NCBI GenBank assembly: GCA_903854795.1
Contig: CAINXF010000111.1
Location: forward strand, 1 to 12,156
DNA: 12,156 nt
DNA from: Candidatus Kerfeldbacteria bacterium
GTDB taxonomy: Bacteria; Patescibacteriota; Patescibacteriia; SBBC01
Reading direction: 5' to 3'
Shown here: positions 5,080-12,156 of the stretch, piece by piece
Position numbering within the stretch: the first letter of the stretch is position 1
Layout of the letters: each line of letters begins with the position of its first letter
The notes under the pieces: generated by a model
What the model saw: the letters and a program-made list of their open reading frames with translations, nothing else
Databases searched by the model: none
What the model was told of the DNA's origin: nothing
Program-made: the position numbers and the translations under genes

Positions 5080-6591
5080 GTGATACAACGAATCACCACC
5101 GCCGCCGTCATCGGCATAGACGCGGAGCCGATCACAGTCGAAGCTGACATTGCGAACGGACTGCCGCGCACGTTCATCGTGGGGTTACCTGACACCGCGG
5201 TGACCGAAGCGCAGGAGCGCGTCCGCGCCGCGATACGGAACACGCCCGGCGTCGATTTCCCGTTGCAACGGATCACCGTGAACCTCGCACCTGCCGACGT
5301 GCGAAAGGAAGGTTCCGGGTTCGATTGTGCGATCGCGCTCGCAATACTCGGCGCGAAGGAGAAATTTATTTCGCTCAACGAGTCATTGTGCGTGCTCGGC
5401 GAGCTGAGTCTCGAGGGCGATGTGCGTCCGACGGGCGGCGTGTTGCCGATCGTGTCGAGCTTGCGCGCGCGAGACATCACGGACTTCATCGTGCCGGTGG
5501 CGAACGCGGCGGAGGCGGGACTCGTGAAGGGTGTGACGGTCTATGCTGCCGCAACGTTGCATGAGATTTTGAAGCATGTGCGTGGGAAGAAAAAACTCGC
5601 GCCATATCAACCGATTGAAGCGCATTCGTCAGCACCGCGGTGGCGCGTCGATATGAAGGACATCGTCGGCCAGCAACAGGCGAAGCGGTGCCTTGAGATC
5701 GCCGCGGCTGGTGGTCATAACGTCCTTCTGACCGGTCCGCCGGGATCAGGGAAGACGTTATTGGCAAAAGCGTTCGCCGGTATCCTGCCAACGATGAACG
5801 AGCGCGAGGCGCTCGACGTGACGCGGATCTACAGCGTTTCGGGATTGCTCGACCCACGGACGCCGCTCGTGACGGAACGGCCGTTCCGTTGTCCCCACCA
5901 TACGGCCTCGTCGGCGGCGATCGTCGGCGGCGGCACGAACCCGAAGCCCGGCGAGATCACGCTGGCGCATCGTGGCGTATTGTTTCTCGATGAGTTTCCC
6001 GAGTTCCCACGAATCGTACTTGAGTCGCTCCGACAGCCGCTCGAGGATGGCGTCGTGCACGTGAGCCGCGCCATGCAGAGCGTCACGTTCCCATCACGGT
6101 TCATGCTCGTCGCGAGCCAGAACCCCTGTCCGTGCGGATACGCCGGTGATCCAAAGGTTCGTTGCCGGTGCACGCCGTCGCAGCTCGATCGTTACCGACG
6201 GAGGATCTCAGGTCCGCTGCTCGACCGTATCGATCTGCATTGCCTTGTGCCACGACAACCTAACACCGAGTTCATGGGGAAGACCGTTGCCGCCACCTCC
6301 GACGAGATCCGCGCGCGTATCGTACATGCACGCGCGGTCCAAACGGAGCGTTTCAAGGGAGGCGATGTCATGGTGAATGCTGATATGGGCTTGAAGGATA
6401 TCGCAACGTACTGCGTAGTTGATGAGCCTACGAAAGACCTTCTCATGTCAGCATCGGACGCGCTGCAACTTTCCGGTCGTGCGTTTCACCGTGTATTAAA
6501 AGTTGCGCGGACCATCGCCGATCTTGACGGCAGTGATCGCATCCAATCGAGCCACGTTGCCGAGGCACTTCAATACCGTCAGCGAACGTGA
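5080..6591 (+). CDS. comM: ComM/YifB-family AAA+ ATPase (Mg-chelatase-like)
   Basis: The 503-residue protein matches the whole family: an N-terminal S5/Lon-like domain (about 1-165, with GLPRTFIVGLPDTAV at 27-41 and NLAPADVRKEGSGFD at 68-82), an AAA+ core with Walker A GPPGSGKT (219-226) and Walker B VLFLDE (300-305), the Cys-rich NPCPCG...RCRC segment (348-364), LLDRIDLH (380-387), and the C-terminal helical domain. In naturally transformable bacteria ComM is a hexameric branch-migration helicase that extends integration of incoming single-stranded DNA. The older chelatase label comes from sequence likeness alone. The start is GTG 5080, the only candidate between the in-frame stop TAG (5044-5046) and the first conserved residues. 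No Shine-Dalgarno site is seen. The gene converges with the acyltransferase; only 17 bp separate the stops. Confidence 0.95.
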   Translation: MIQRITTAAVIGIDAEPITVEADIANGLPRTFIVGLPDTAVTEAQERVRAAIRNTPGVDFPLQRITVNLAPADVRKEGSGFDCAIALAILGAKEKFISLNESLCVLGELSLEGDVRPTGGVLPIVSSLRARDITDFIVPVANAAEAGLVKGVTVYAAATLHEILKHVRGKKKLAPYQPIEAHSSAPRWRVDMKDIVGQQQAKRCLEIAAAGGHNVLLTGPPGSGKTLLAKAFAGILPTMNEREALDVTRIYSVSGLLDPRTPLVTERPFRCPHHTASSAAIVGGGTNPKPGEITLAHRGVLFLDEFPEFPRIVLESLRQPLEDGVVHVSRAMQSVTFPSRFMLVASQNPCPCGYAGDPKVRCRCTPSQLDRYRRRISGPLLDRIDLHCLVPRQPNTEFMGKTVAATSDEIRARIVHARAVQTERFKGGDVMVNADMGLKDIATYCVVDEPTKDLLMSASDALQLSGRAFHRVLKVARTIADLDGSDRIQSSHVAEALQYRQRT

Positions 6592-6592
6592 T

Positions 6593-6622
6593 GCAACGCC
6601 TCGTATCCTTACGGGGCGTTGC
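6593..6622. terminator. Hairpin shared by the convergent comM and acyltransferase genes
   Basis: Arms 6593-6605 and 6610-6622 pair over 13 bp with one G-U pair and loop TCCT. It begins 2 nt after the comM stop and covers the acyltransferase stop codon on the other strand. No T tract follows on either side, so the role as a bidirectional terminator rests on position and stem strength. Confidence 0.6.
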
Positions 6623-7463
6623 GGAAGTTGACGAGCGGAAGTGCGATCCGTTCTTGCTCAGCGATCCGATCCATGATCGCATGGGCGAGGCGTGGGTATC
6701 GTCCTTCGGGATTGTCGCCGGCGAGGATCGACACTTCACCGGGAGCGATGTCGTAACCTACTGCGACGTACACCGTATTGCCGGTACGTATGTCGAACAG
6801 CCATTCGATCATCGGTCCGAACCGTTTGCGGATCCACGTCGGTTCTCCGTCCCCTGGTATCTTGCGGTACGGTTTTACCATCAGCATGCCGCCATGGTAG
6901 GCCGGCCGGATGGTCGCGCCCGACTTGAGCGCCATTGCCGCGACTTGCGGTAGCGGATGGAGCAGTACGCCGGTCGGTGAGCGCGTTCCTTCGAGGAACA
7001 CGTTTACGTTGCCACCATGACGCAGGATGTCGACCGCACGCTGGAACGCGCTGTGGTCTTTCCGTTTTCCCTCCTTGTTCTTCTCGACAGGGATGATACG
7101 GATGATCCGGTACAGCGGACGGAGGAACACGGAGTTCTGGGCATCCGCGAGCTGCCACGGCATGAGCCACGGCTTCCAGAGGATGTCCGGGTAACAGAGC
7201 GCGAAGCCGGTGGCGAACGAATCCATCAACGAGTGATGGTTCGTCGTCATCAGCAGCTTGCCGTGAAGACGCTGTCCGGGTTTTCGGATGACGACCATCC
7301 GGTTCTTCACCCGGAAGATGTAGACGAGCAGCGGCCAGAGTAGCCAGAGCAGCAGGTACATGAGGATCGGTTCGAGGAAGAAACCGATGATCCTCGCTAC
7401 GACCACTACCACGCGCCATGCGAACTGGCGCAGCGCGCTCATAACCGATGCAAACGGTCGCAT
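6609..7463 (-). CDS. PlsC-type lysophospholipid acyltransferase family protein
   Basis: The 284-residue protein has an N-terminal hydrophobic stretch (about 15-50) that should anchor it in the membrane, then a PlsC acyltransferase domain. Motif I is NHHSLMD (75-81, catalytic H76 and D81). Motif II is around RPLYRIIRIIPVEKN (115-129). Motif III is FLEGTRS (156-162, E158), with Leu in place of the usual Pro. Motif IV is around IRPAYHGG (185-192). Family members acylate lysophosphatidic acid or other lysolipids; the acyl donor and acceptor are unknown here, and many CPR bacteria lack full lipid synthesis and may remodel host lipids (inference). The start ATG (complement of 7461-7463) has a clear AAAGGA 7 nt upstream, the best Shine-Dalgarno site in the window. 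The gene is divergent from the mutase operon and convergent with comM. Confidence 0.88.
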   Translation of the reverse strand: MRPFASVMSALRQFAWRVVVVVARIIGFFLEPILMYLLLWLLWPLLVYIFRVKNRMVVIRKPGQRLHGKLLMTTNHHSLMDSFATGFALCYPDILWKPWLMPWQLADAQNSVFLRPLYRIIRIIPVEKNKEGKRKDHSAFQRAVDILRHGGNVNVFLEGTRSPTGVLLHPLPQVAAMALKSGATIRPAYHGGMLMVKPYRKIPGDGEPTWIRKRFGPMIEWLFDIRTGNTVYVAVGYDIAPGEVSILAGDNPEGRYPRLAHAIMDRIAEQERIALPLVNFRNAP

Positions 7464-7547
7464 CGTCAGGTCCTTTCTGGGCGTTCAGGTAGGGGAACCA
7501 ATAGAGCCGTGTAGGTGGAACGAGCGCAAGTTGCACGCTTCGGTATC

Positions 7548-7576
7548 ACCCTATGCTTCCAATAAAGAATCGTCAA
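7548..7576 (-). promoter_or_regulatory. Possible promoter of the acyltransferase gene
   Basis: On the minus strand TTGACG (7571-7576) is followed by a 17-bp spacer and TAGGGT (7548-7553). The -35 is good and the -10 poor (3 of 6). It would give a leader of about 80 nt. Confidence 0.35.
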
Positions 7577-7615
7577 ACTGGATGTTATGGCATTGCCGAG
7601 CCATATAGTATCTTG

Positions 7616-7624
7616 TGATATACT
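7616..7624 (+). promoter_or_regulatory. Extended -10 promoter of the mutase operon
   Basis: TGA directly precedes TATACT (7619-7624), an extended -10 element. No -35 is well placed: TTGCCG (7593-7598) is 20 bp away. Transcription would start near 7631, leaving a leader of about 26 nt without a clear Shine-Dalgarno site. Confidence 0.55.
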
Positions 7625-7656
7625 CTGTGTGAGCTTTCCATTTATCGAAAACGTGT

Positions 7657-9789
7657 ATGGATTCACGAAATGCCTCACTAATTGACGTTGAACAGTTCGT
7701 TACTAAAGTTGAGATTGGGTTTCGTCCGCTGAAAGTTGGCGATCAGTATAAGGATGCCGCGCAATCGTTCATCCGCCAGTGGCTTACTGATCCACAGTAT
7801 GCGGACTACGTGCCGCAATTGACGCACCTTATCGATACGGGTGCGTGGGATTATCTACTCGATTCGTTCTATCAGGTCATTCCTTTCGGCACCGGCGGAC
7901 GCCGTGGCGAAGTTGGTATTGGACCGAACCGGATCAATCCGTGGACCATACGTGCTTCGGCGCAGGGACACGCACAATTTCTCATCAAGCGTCATACCGA
8001 CGCAACGCAGCGGGGCGTCGTGCTCGCCTTCGATGTGCGTCAGTTTTTTTCGAACAAATACTTTAACGATGCACTACCCAATCCGGTGCGAAACCTTAAC
8101 TGCAAAGACCTTGCGATCGCCGCGCTCGAGGTGTACGCCGCGAATGGCATCCATGTGCACCTGTTCGATGACGTGCGGACGACGCCCGAGCTTTCATTCG
8201 CTATCCGTAACCTCCACGCGGTCGCAGGCGCTATGTTCAGCGCAAGCCACAATCCGCCCGAACATAATGGGAAAAAAGTGTACGACGAACACGGTGGACA
8301 ATTGATTCCTCCGGATGACGAAGCGCTTGTCGATGAAGTGACCAAGAACGTGACTGCAATCAATAGCATCTCGTACGCGGAAGCGGACACTGCCGGCAAT
8401 ATTTCCGTGATCGGATCTGCGGTTGATGAGGCATACCTTGAAGCGTGTACTTCTGTTTCATTGTCATCAGCGCGTGATCTCGCAGTGGTATATTCGCCGC
8501 TGCACGGTTGTGGCGTGACTTCCGTCATGAAAGCGCTCACGAAGCTTGGTTTTCATGTGACGATGGATCCCGCGACATCGAATCCGAGCGGAAAATTCGA
8601 ACACGTGACGTTCAACATTCCGAATCCCGAGGTCGAGGAATCCTTTGACACGACGCTTGCCTTTGCGAAATCGTCCGGTGCCGACATCGTCATTAGTAGT
8701 GATCCCGATGCAGACAGGATCGGGATCATGGTGCGGCATCACGATACGTGGCGGTATCTCAACGGCAATGAAATCGGTGCGATCCTCACGGCGTACGTTA
8801 TAGAGAAAAAAAGCGCGCAGTTCGTCCCTAACCAAGCGGTGGTGATAAAAACCGAGGTTACCTCGAACCTCATGTCGGTCATATGCAAGACGCGAGGTGT
8901 ACGCATGATCGGTGACCTGCTTGTCGGGTTCAAGTATATCGGCAACGAGATGAACAAACTCGAGCAGGAGGGGCATATCGGCGATTTCCTTTTTGCCTGT
9001 GAGGAAAGTCATGGGTATGTGAGCGGTAACTACATCCGCGAGAAAGACTCGGTCGTGCCGGCGATTTGGCTGTGTGAGCTCGGCGCCGAACTGAAGATGA
9101 AGGGGAAAACCATCGTTGATTATCTGAGTACTATCTATTCGACCTACGGGTACTTCAGGAACTATCTGACCGAGATACGGCTTCCAGGCGCCGAGGGCAT
9201 GTCGCAGATACAGGCCATTCAGGAATCGCTCCGCACGAAGAATCCGTCGTCATTCGGACGATTCAAGGTTTCATCGTTCAAAGACTGGCAGACCCACCTA
9301 CCATTCGTCTCTGAAACCGATAAGGTCTCAAAGGATATCCTTATCTATACGTTCGAACCCACGGACGGCACCACGTCAATGCGTGTGGTCGTGCGACCAT
9401 CCGGCACTGAACCGAAAATAAAGTTCTATTTCGAAATTGGAACCGCGCCGTTTGATGATGCCTCCTATGAAAAGGTGCGCGCGTCACTCGAAACGCTCGT
9501 GCATGAGTTCGAACGCGCGTTCCTTGATCATTGTTATACTGTGCTCGGCGTTGCGTTCCCCGAGCGTGGGTACCTACTTTTCTGGCAACTGCCGCTTACC
9601 AGCAAGATGAAGTACTTCGAAGTCGAGGATGCGATTGCGATGTTACGTGATACCAAGGACGATGCTGACCGCGCGGCGCGCTTCAACGCGTTGGTGGAAT
9701 TTCTTGGGAGCAACCCTATCGAAAAAGTCGATGCGGCGTTCTCCGCAAAGTATCATAAGTCCATTCGGGATTACATCGGACTCGTATGA
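7657..9789 (+). CDS. PGM2/PgcA-type phospho-sugar mutase with C-terminal extension
   Basis: The 710-residue member of the alpha-D-phosphohexomutase superfamily has all four family loops. FGTGGRRG (77-84) opens domain 1. The phosphoserine loop is SASHNPPEHNGKKVY (195-209, S197), with Ser in place of the usual Thr before ASHNP. The metal loop is DPDADR (349-354), the sugar-specificity loop CEESHGY (448-454) and the phosphate loop RPSGTEPK (580-587). The layout and length up to about residue 620 fit PGM2/PgcA enzymes, which interconvert hexose (or pentose) 1- and 6-(5-)phosphates. About 85 further residues follow (625-710), which I do not recognise; they look mixed then helical. It is the first gene of a three-gene operon and overlaps the next by 4 nt (ATGA), implying translational coupling. 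Glucose is the likeliest sugar, but mannose, ribose or amino-sugar substrates remain possible. Confidence 0.88.
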   Translation: MDSRNASLIDVEQFVTKVEIGFRPLKVGDQYKDAAQSFIRQWLTDPQYADYVPQLTHLIDTGAWDYLLDSFYQVIPFGTGGRRGEVGIGPNRINPWTIRASAQGHAQFLIKRHTDATQRGVVLAFDVRQFFSNKYFNDALPNPVRNLNCKDLAIAALEVYAANGIHVHLFDDVRTTPELSFAIRNLHAVAGAMFSASHNPPEHNGKKVYDEHGGQLIPPDDEALVDEVTKNVTAINSISYAEADTAGNISVIGSAVDEAYLEACTSVSLSSARDLAVVYSPLHGCGVTSVMKALTKLGFHVTMDPATSNPSGKFEHVTFNIPNPEVEESFDTTLAFAKSSGADIVISSDPDADRIGIMVRHHDTWRYLNGNEIGAILTAYVIEKKSAQFVPNQAVVIKTEVTSNLMSVICKTRGVRMIGDLLVGFKYIGNEMNKLEQEGHIGDFLFACEESHGYVSGNYIREKDSVVPAIWLCELGAELKMKGKTIVDYLSTIYSTYGYFRNYLTEIRLPGAEGMSQIQAIQESLRTKNPSSFGRFKVSSFKDWQTHLPFVSETDKVSKDILIYTFEPTDGTTSMRVVVRPSGTEPKIKFYFEIGTAPFDDASYEKVRASLETLVHEFERAFLDHCYTVLGVAFPERGYLLFWQLPLTSKMKYFEVEDAIAMLRDTKDDADRAARFNALVEFLGSNPIEKVDAAFSAKYHKSIRDYIGLV

Positions 9790-10592
9790 CTACCGAAGAG
9801 CTTCAACGCGCCCGCCGATTCGCCGAGAAGCTCGTCGTGCGTGGCGGTACGAGCGCGTTGAAGGCGATGGACACCGTCAAAGTCGTCGATGAGACGCACG
9901 GCGCCGATGTGACGACGGACGCCGACAAGGCGATCGAGCAGGAGATGCGGCGACGGATCGTGAAGGAATATCCTGCACATGCCATATGCGGCGAAGAAGG
10001 AGGCGGCGAGCTTCGGGATGAGCCCACGTGGTTCCTCGATCCGATCGACGGGACCGCGGCGTACGCCCGACATTTCCCGCTCTTTTGTTCGGTCGCCGCG
10101 TTGCAGATCGGCATGGATGTGGTCGTCGGTGCGGTCTACAATCCGATGACGAAGGAGCTATTTTCCGCGGCGAAAGGCTTGGGAGCATCGTGTAACGGTT
10201 CACCGATCAATGTCGCTGCGACCGCCACGTTGGATCACGCGACAATTGTGGCCACTAATCCACGCCTCGACAACCTCGATCGTTTCCAGAGGACCACGGC
10301 GCTGTGGGAGAAACTTTTTCGATCGTCGTTCCGCGTGCGTGATTTTGGCAACCACAACTTGTCGTTAAGTTGGGTCGCAAAAGGGAGCGTCGATGCGTTG
10401 GTGCATACTGTTGGATTGAAAAAAGGATGGTGGGACTGCGCCGCGGGGATCTGCATCGCGCTTGAGGCCGGCGCAGAGGTTGTCGATTTCAATGGCCAGC
10501 CTTTTACCGTCGCGCATGCCAAGGAGCCATTCATCGCGGCGTCGCCGGTGATCGCCGACCAGCTGCTCGTGTTGGTGGACAATAAGAACTGA
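9786..10592 (+). CDS. Inositol-monophosphatase-family phosphatase
   Basis: The 268-residue Mg-dependent phosphatase has the standard metal sites: DVTTDAD (41-47), GEEGG (69-73, E70), WFLDPIDGTAAY (82-93, D85 and D88) and WWDCAAGICIALEAGA (215-230, D217). The family includes myo-inositol-1-phosphatase, histidinol phosphatase, fructose-1,6-bisphosphatase and 3'-phosphoadenosine phosphatase, and sequence alone does not separate them safely. Its place between two sugar-phosphate mutases, with start and stop overlapping the first and a 4-nt gap to the second, suggests a sugar phosphate substrate, for example in inositol or hexose metabolism (inference). The ATG at 9786 is set by the ATGA overlap. 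Confidence 0.88.
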   Translation: MTTEELQRARRFAEKLVVRGGTSALKAMDTVKVVDETHGADVTTDADKAIEQEMRRRIVKEYPAHAICGEEGGGELRDEPTWFLDPIDGTAAYARHFPLFCSVAALQIGMDVVVGAVYNPMTKELFSAAKGLGASCNGSPINVAATATLDHATIVATNPRLDNLDRFQRTTALWEKLFRSSFRVRDFGNHNLSLSWVAKGSVDALVHTVGLKKGWWDCAAGICIALEAGAEVVDFNGQPFTVAHAKEPFIAASPVIADQLLVLVDNKN

Positions 10593-10596
10593 ACGT

Positions 10597-11913
10597 ATGT
10601 CGATATTCGGTTCCTACGGAATTCGCGGCATTTGGGGCAAGGACCTCGATGCAACGATCGCACGCGATCTCGGACGCGCTTTCGCCGTCTATCAGAAACC
10701 GAAACGCGTCGCTGTCGCGAGGGACGGCCGGTTGTCGAGTCCAGAGATGTGTCGCGCAGTCGTTGACGGCCTCCGAAGTCAGGGTGTCAACGTCGTGGAC
10801 ATCGGCGTCATCCCCGTCGACGCGTTCTATCATTCCGTCGCACACCTGAAGCTCGATGGTGGCGCGATGATCACTGCATCACATAATCCTTCCGAGTGGA
10901 ACGGTGTGAAGTTCGTCGATGGCGACGCACAGTTACTCACCGGCGACAAGAACGTCGAGCTTGGCAAGATCATCGAACGCGGGATTCCCGATGTCGATTC
11001 GATCGGAACGTTCTCGACGCGGGAAGTGATCGACGAATTCGTCGATTTTCTGATCTCGGTCGCCGACTTGAAGCGTTGTCGTCCGCTCAACGTGGTGGTC
11101 GATCCCGGTAATGGCGCCACCAGCGCGGTGTTGCTCTCGTTGTTCGCGCGAGCGCCGTTCAAGTGGTCGGGGATCAACATGGACATCGACGGACGGTTCC
11201 CCGGGAGAGGACCTGACCCGAAAGCGAAAGGTGTCCTCGAGGCACTTGGTCGCACGGTGGCCGAACGACGCGCCGACGTGGGCATTGCCTTCGACGCGGA
11301 CGGCGACCGAATGTTTTTGGTCGATGACCTCGGTCACGCGCTTTCCGGCGAGGAGACCGGTATCCTGCTCGCGCGACATTTTCTCATGGAGCGCCCTGGC
11401 GCGAGCTTCGTGTACAACGTCGTTTGTTCTCATGCGGTACGCGACTTGATCACCGCCGGCGGTGGCATACCGGTCCGCGCGGGTGTGGGTAGTCTACACA
11501 TGAAACCCGCGATCGCCCGCACCAACGCCGTGATGGGTATCGAAACTTCGGGTCATTATATATTACGGGAATATAATCAGCTTGATTCCGGCCTGGCACC
11601 CGCCATGGTCGCACTTGCCGCGCTCGCTGCTGAATCCCGCCCATTATCGAAGCTCCGTGAAGATCTGGACCCTTACGCGCATGACCATCAAGATCTCCGC
11701 GTAGTCGATCCTATGGTGACGATGGAGCTTATTAGGACGAAGTACCGCGATGCCATTCTTGACGAGCTCGACGGTGTCACAGTCGAATACCCCGACTGGT
11801 GGTGTAACGTCCGGCGGTCGAACACCGAACCGTTGCTCCGTGTGACCATCGAAGCGAAGAAACGTGAAGTCATGGAACAACATTTCAAAGAACTGCTTGC
11901 GTTGATTGAGTAA
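10597..11913 (+). CDS. Phosphomannomutase/phosphoglucomutase family protein
   Basis: The 438-residue alpha-D-phosphohexomutase is of the PMM/PGM (ManB/AlgC-like) branch. It has FGSYGIRG (4-11), the phosphoserine loop TASHNPSEWNGVK (93-105, S95), the metal loop DADGDR (233-238), the sugar loop ETSGHY (316-321) where most members have GEhSGHY, and the phosphate loop RRSNTEP (406-412). Length is normal. It would interconvert mannose-6-P/mannose-1-P or the glucose equivalents to supply GDP- or UDP/dTDP-sugars for surface glycans. It is the last gene of the operon, 4 nt after the phosphatase stop. Its loops differ clearly from those of the first mutase, so this is not a recent duplicate. The PMM versus PGM or phosphoglucosamine mutase choice is open. 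Only a weak A/T hairpin (11912-11919 with 11928-11935) follows. Confidence 0.92.
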   Translation: MSIFGSYGIRGIWGKDLDATIARDLGRAFAVYQKPKRVAVARDGRLSSPEMCRAVVDGLRSQGVNVVDIGVIPVDAFYHSVAHLKLDGGAMITASHNPSEWNGVKFVDGDAQLLTGDKNVELGKIIERGIPDVDSIGTFSTREVIDEFVDFLISVADLKRCRPLNVVVDPGNGATSAVLLSLFARAPFKWSGINMDIDGRFPGRGPDPKAKGVLEALGRTVAERRADVGIAFDADGDRMFLVDDLGHALSGEETGILLARHFLMERPGASFVYNVVCSHAVRDLITAGGGIPVRAGVGSLHMKPAIARTNAVMGIETSGHYILREYNQLDSGLAPAMVALAALAAESRPLSKLREDLDPYAHDHQDLRVVDPMVTMELIRTKYRDAILDELDGVTVEYPDWWCNVRRSNTEPLLRVTIEAKKREVMEQHFKELLALIE

Positions 11914-11967
11914 AAATTGTGTAATGTCGATTTTTGAGTGATATGGTATTTCAAAATGCCTTATTTT

Positions 11968-11981
11968 TGCTACACTGTGTA
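11968..11981 (+). promoter_or_regulatory. Extended -10 promoter with overlapping palindrome, upstream of the sigma factor gene
   Basis: TGC directly precedes TACACT (11971-11976). The only -35 candidate, TTTCAA (11949-11954), is weak. TACAC-T-GTGTA (11971-11981) is a perfect palindrome over the -10 and the bases after it, a position fit for a repressor. The predicted leader is about 80 nt and contains TCCGAC/GTCGGA (11996-12001 with 12025-12030). Confidence 0.45.
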
Positions 11982-12063
11982 TGTGTGTAACCCGTTCCGA
12001 CTACCGTATACAGAGACAGGACAGGTCGGAGCATATGGTTGCGCATGCTGACATAACACCACA

Positions 12064-12156
12064 ATGATGGATACCACCCACGCGCAACTGGTTGACGAGG
12101 GGCTTGCCATAGCCGCCCAGGCAGGCGATTCTACTGCACTCTCGCAGCTTTACGAC
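12064..12156 (+). CDS. N-terminus of a probable ECF-type sigma70 factor, cut by the window end
   Basis: Only 31 codons are visible. The segment GLAIAAQAGDSTALSQLYD matches the usual start of sigma-70 region 2 in ECF factors (pattern: helix, then A-x-x-GD-x-x-A-x-x-x-LY-D). Such factors direct RNA polymerase to a small regulon, often for envelope or stress responses. Regions 2.2 onward are outside the window, so class and partner anti-sigma factor cannot be judged. Two ATGs are adjacent (12064 and 12067); the first is used here. No Shine-Dalgarno site is seen in the preceding 20 nt. Confidence 0.7.
   Translation, partial: MMDTTHAQLVDEGLAIAAQAGDSTALSQLYD

Noticed and set aside
6736..7536. 266-codon minus-strand frame overlapping the acyltransferase gene
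   Set aside because: Shifted-frame shadow, rich in Arg, Pro and His. The PlsC frame holds all family motifs and a good Shine-Dalgarno site.
7603..7624. Near dyad AGTATC/GATATACT over the operon promoter as an operator
   Set aside because: Imperfect and A/T-rich, easily produced by a -10 box next to similar sequence.
11912..11935. A/T hairpin AAAAATTG/CGATTTTT as terminator of the mutase operon
   Set aside because: Eight weak pairs, no GC-rich stem and no separate T tract. Mentioned with the last mutase only.

Overview
The window is bacterial. It shows sigma70-type promoters (TTGACA-N17-TATACT and variants), intrinsic-terminator-like hairpins, tightly packed operons and UGA used as a stop codon. 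The protein set suggests a Patescibacteria (CPR, Parcubacteria-like) genome: an archaeal-type CMP kinase, small enzymes of sugar-phosphate and envelope metabolism, and few clear Shine-Dalgarno sites. This placement is inferred from protein flavour and was not tested by a search.

Layout on the + strand. Positions 1-1672 hold the C-terminal three quarters of polynucleotide phosphorylase, with an RGG-rich tail containing an exact 51-bp tandem repeat, followed by a hairpin terminator. Positions 1746-2333 encode an archaeal-type cytidylate kinase. Positions 2334-2768 contain no convincing protein gene. They hold a near-ideal promoter followed by about 350 nt of DNA dense in inverted repeats, ending in a terminator hairpin about 30 nt before lspA (signal peptidase II, 2769-3224). 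This is the best candidate in the window for an undescribed element: a structured RNA or lspA leader with two mutually exclusive 3' folds. Positions 3292-4083 and 4180-4959 are two tandem paralogous secreted polysaccharide deacetylases. Each has its own promoter placed so that transcription should start at the ATG, which predicts leaderless mRNAs.

Next comes the ComM/YifB AAA+ ATPase (5080-6591). It converges on a minus-strand PlsC-type acyltransferase (6609-7463), with a strong hairpin across the junction. A short divergent region then leads into an operon of three sugar-phosphate enzymes: a long PGM2-type phospho-sugar mutase (7657-9789), an IMPase-family phosphatase (9786-10592, 4-nt overlap) and a second, PMM/PGM-type mutase (10597-11913, 4-nt gap). 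The window ends in the first 31 codons of a probable ECF-type sigma factor (from 12064), behind a promoter with a palindrome over its -10 box.

Themes: RNA and nucleotide turnover (pnp, CMP kinase), envelope biogenesis (lspA, two deacetylases, acyltransferase), nucleotide-sugar precursor supply (mutase, phosphatase, mutase) and DNA processing linked to transformation (comM). I saw no tRNA, rRNA, CRISPR array, insertion sequence or attachment site.
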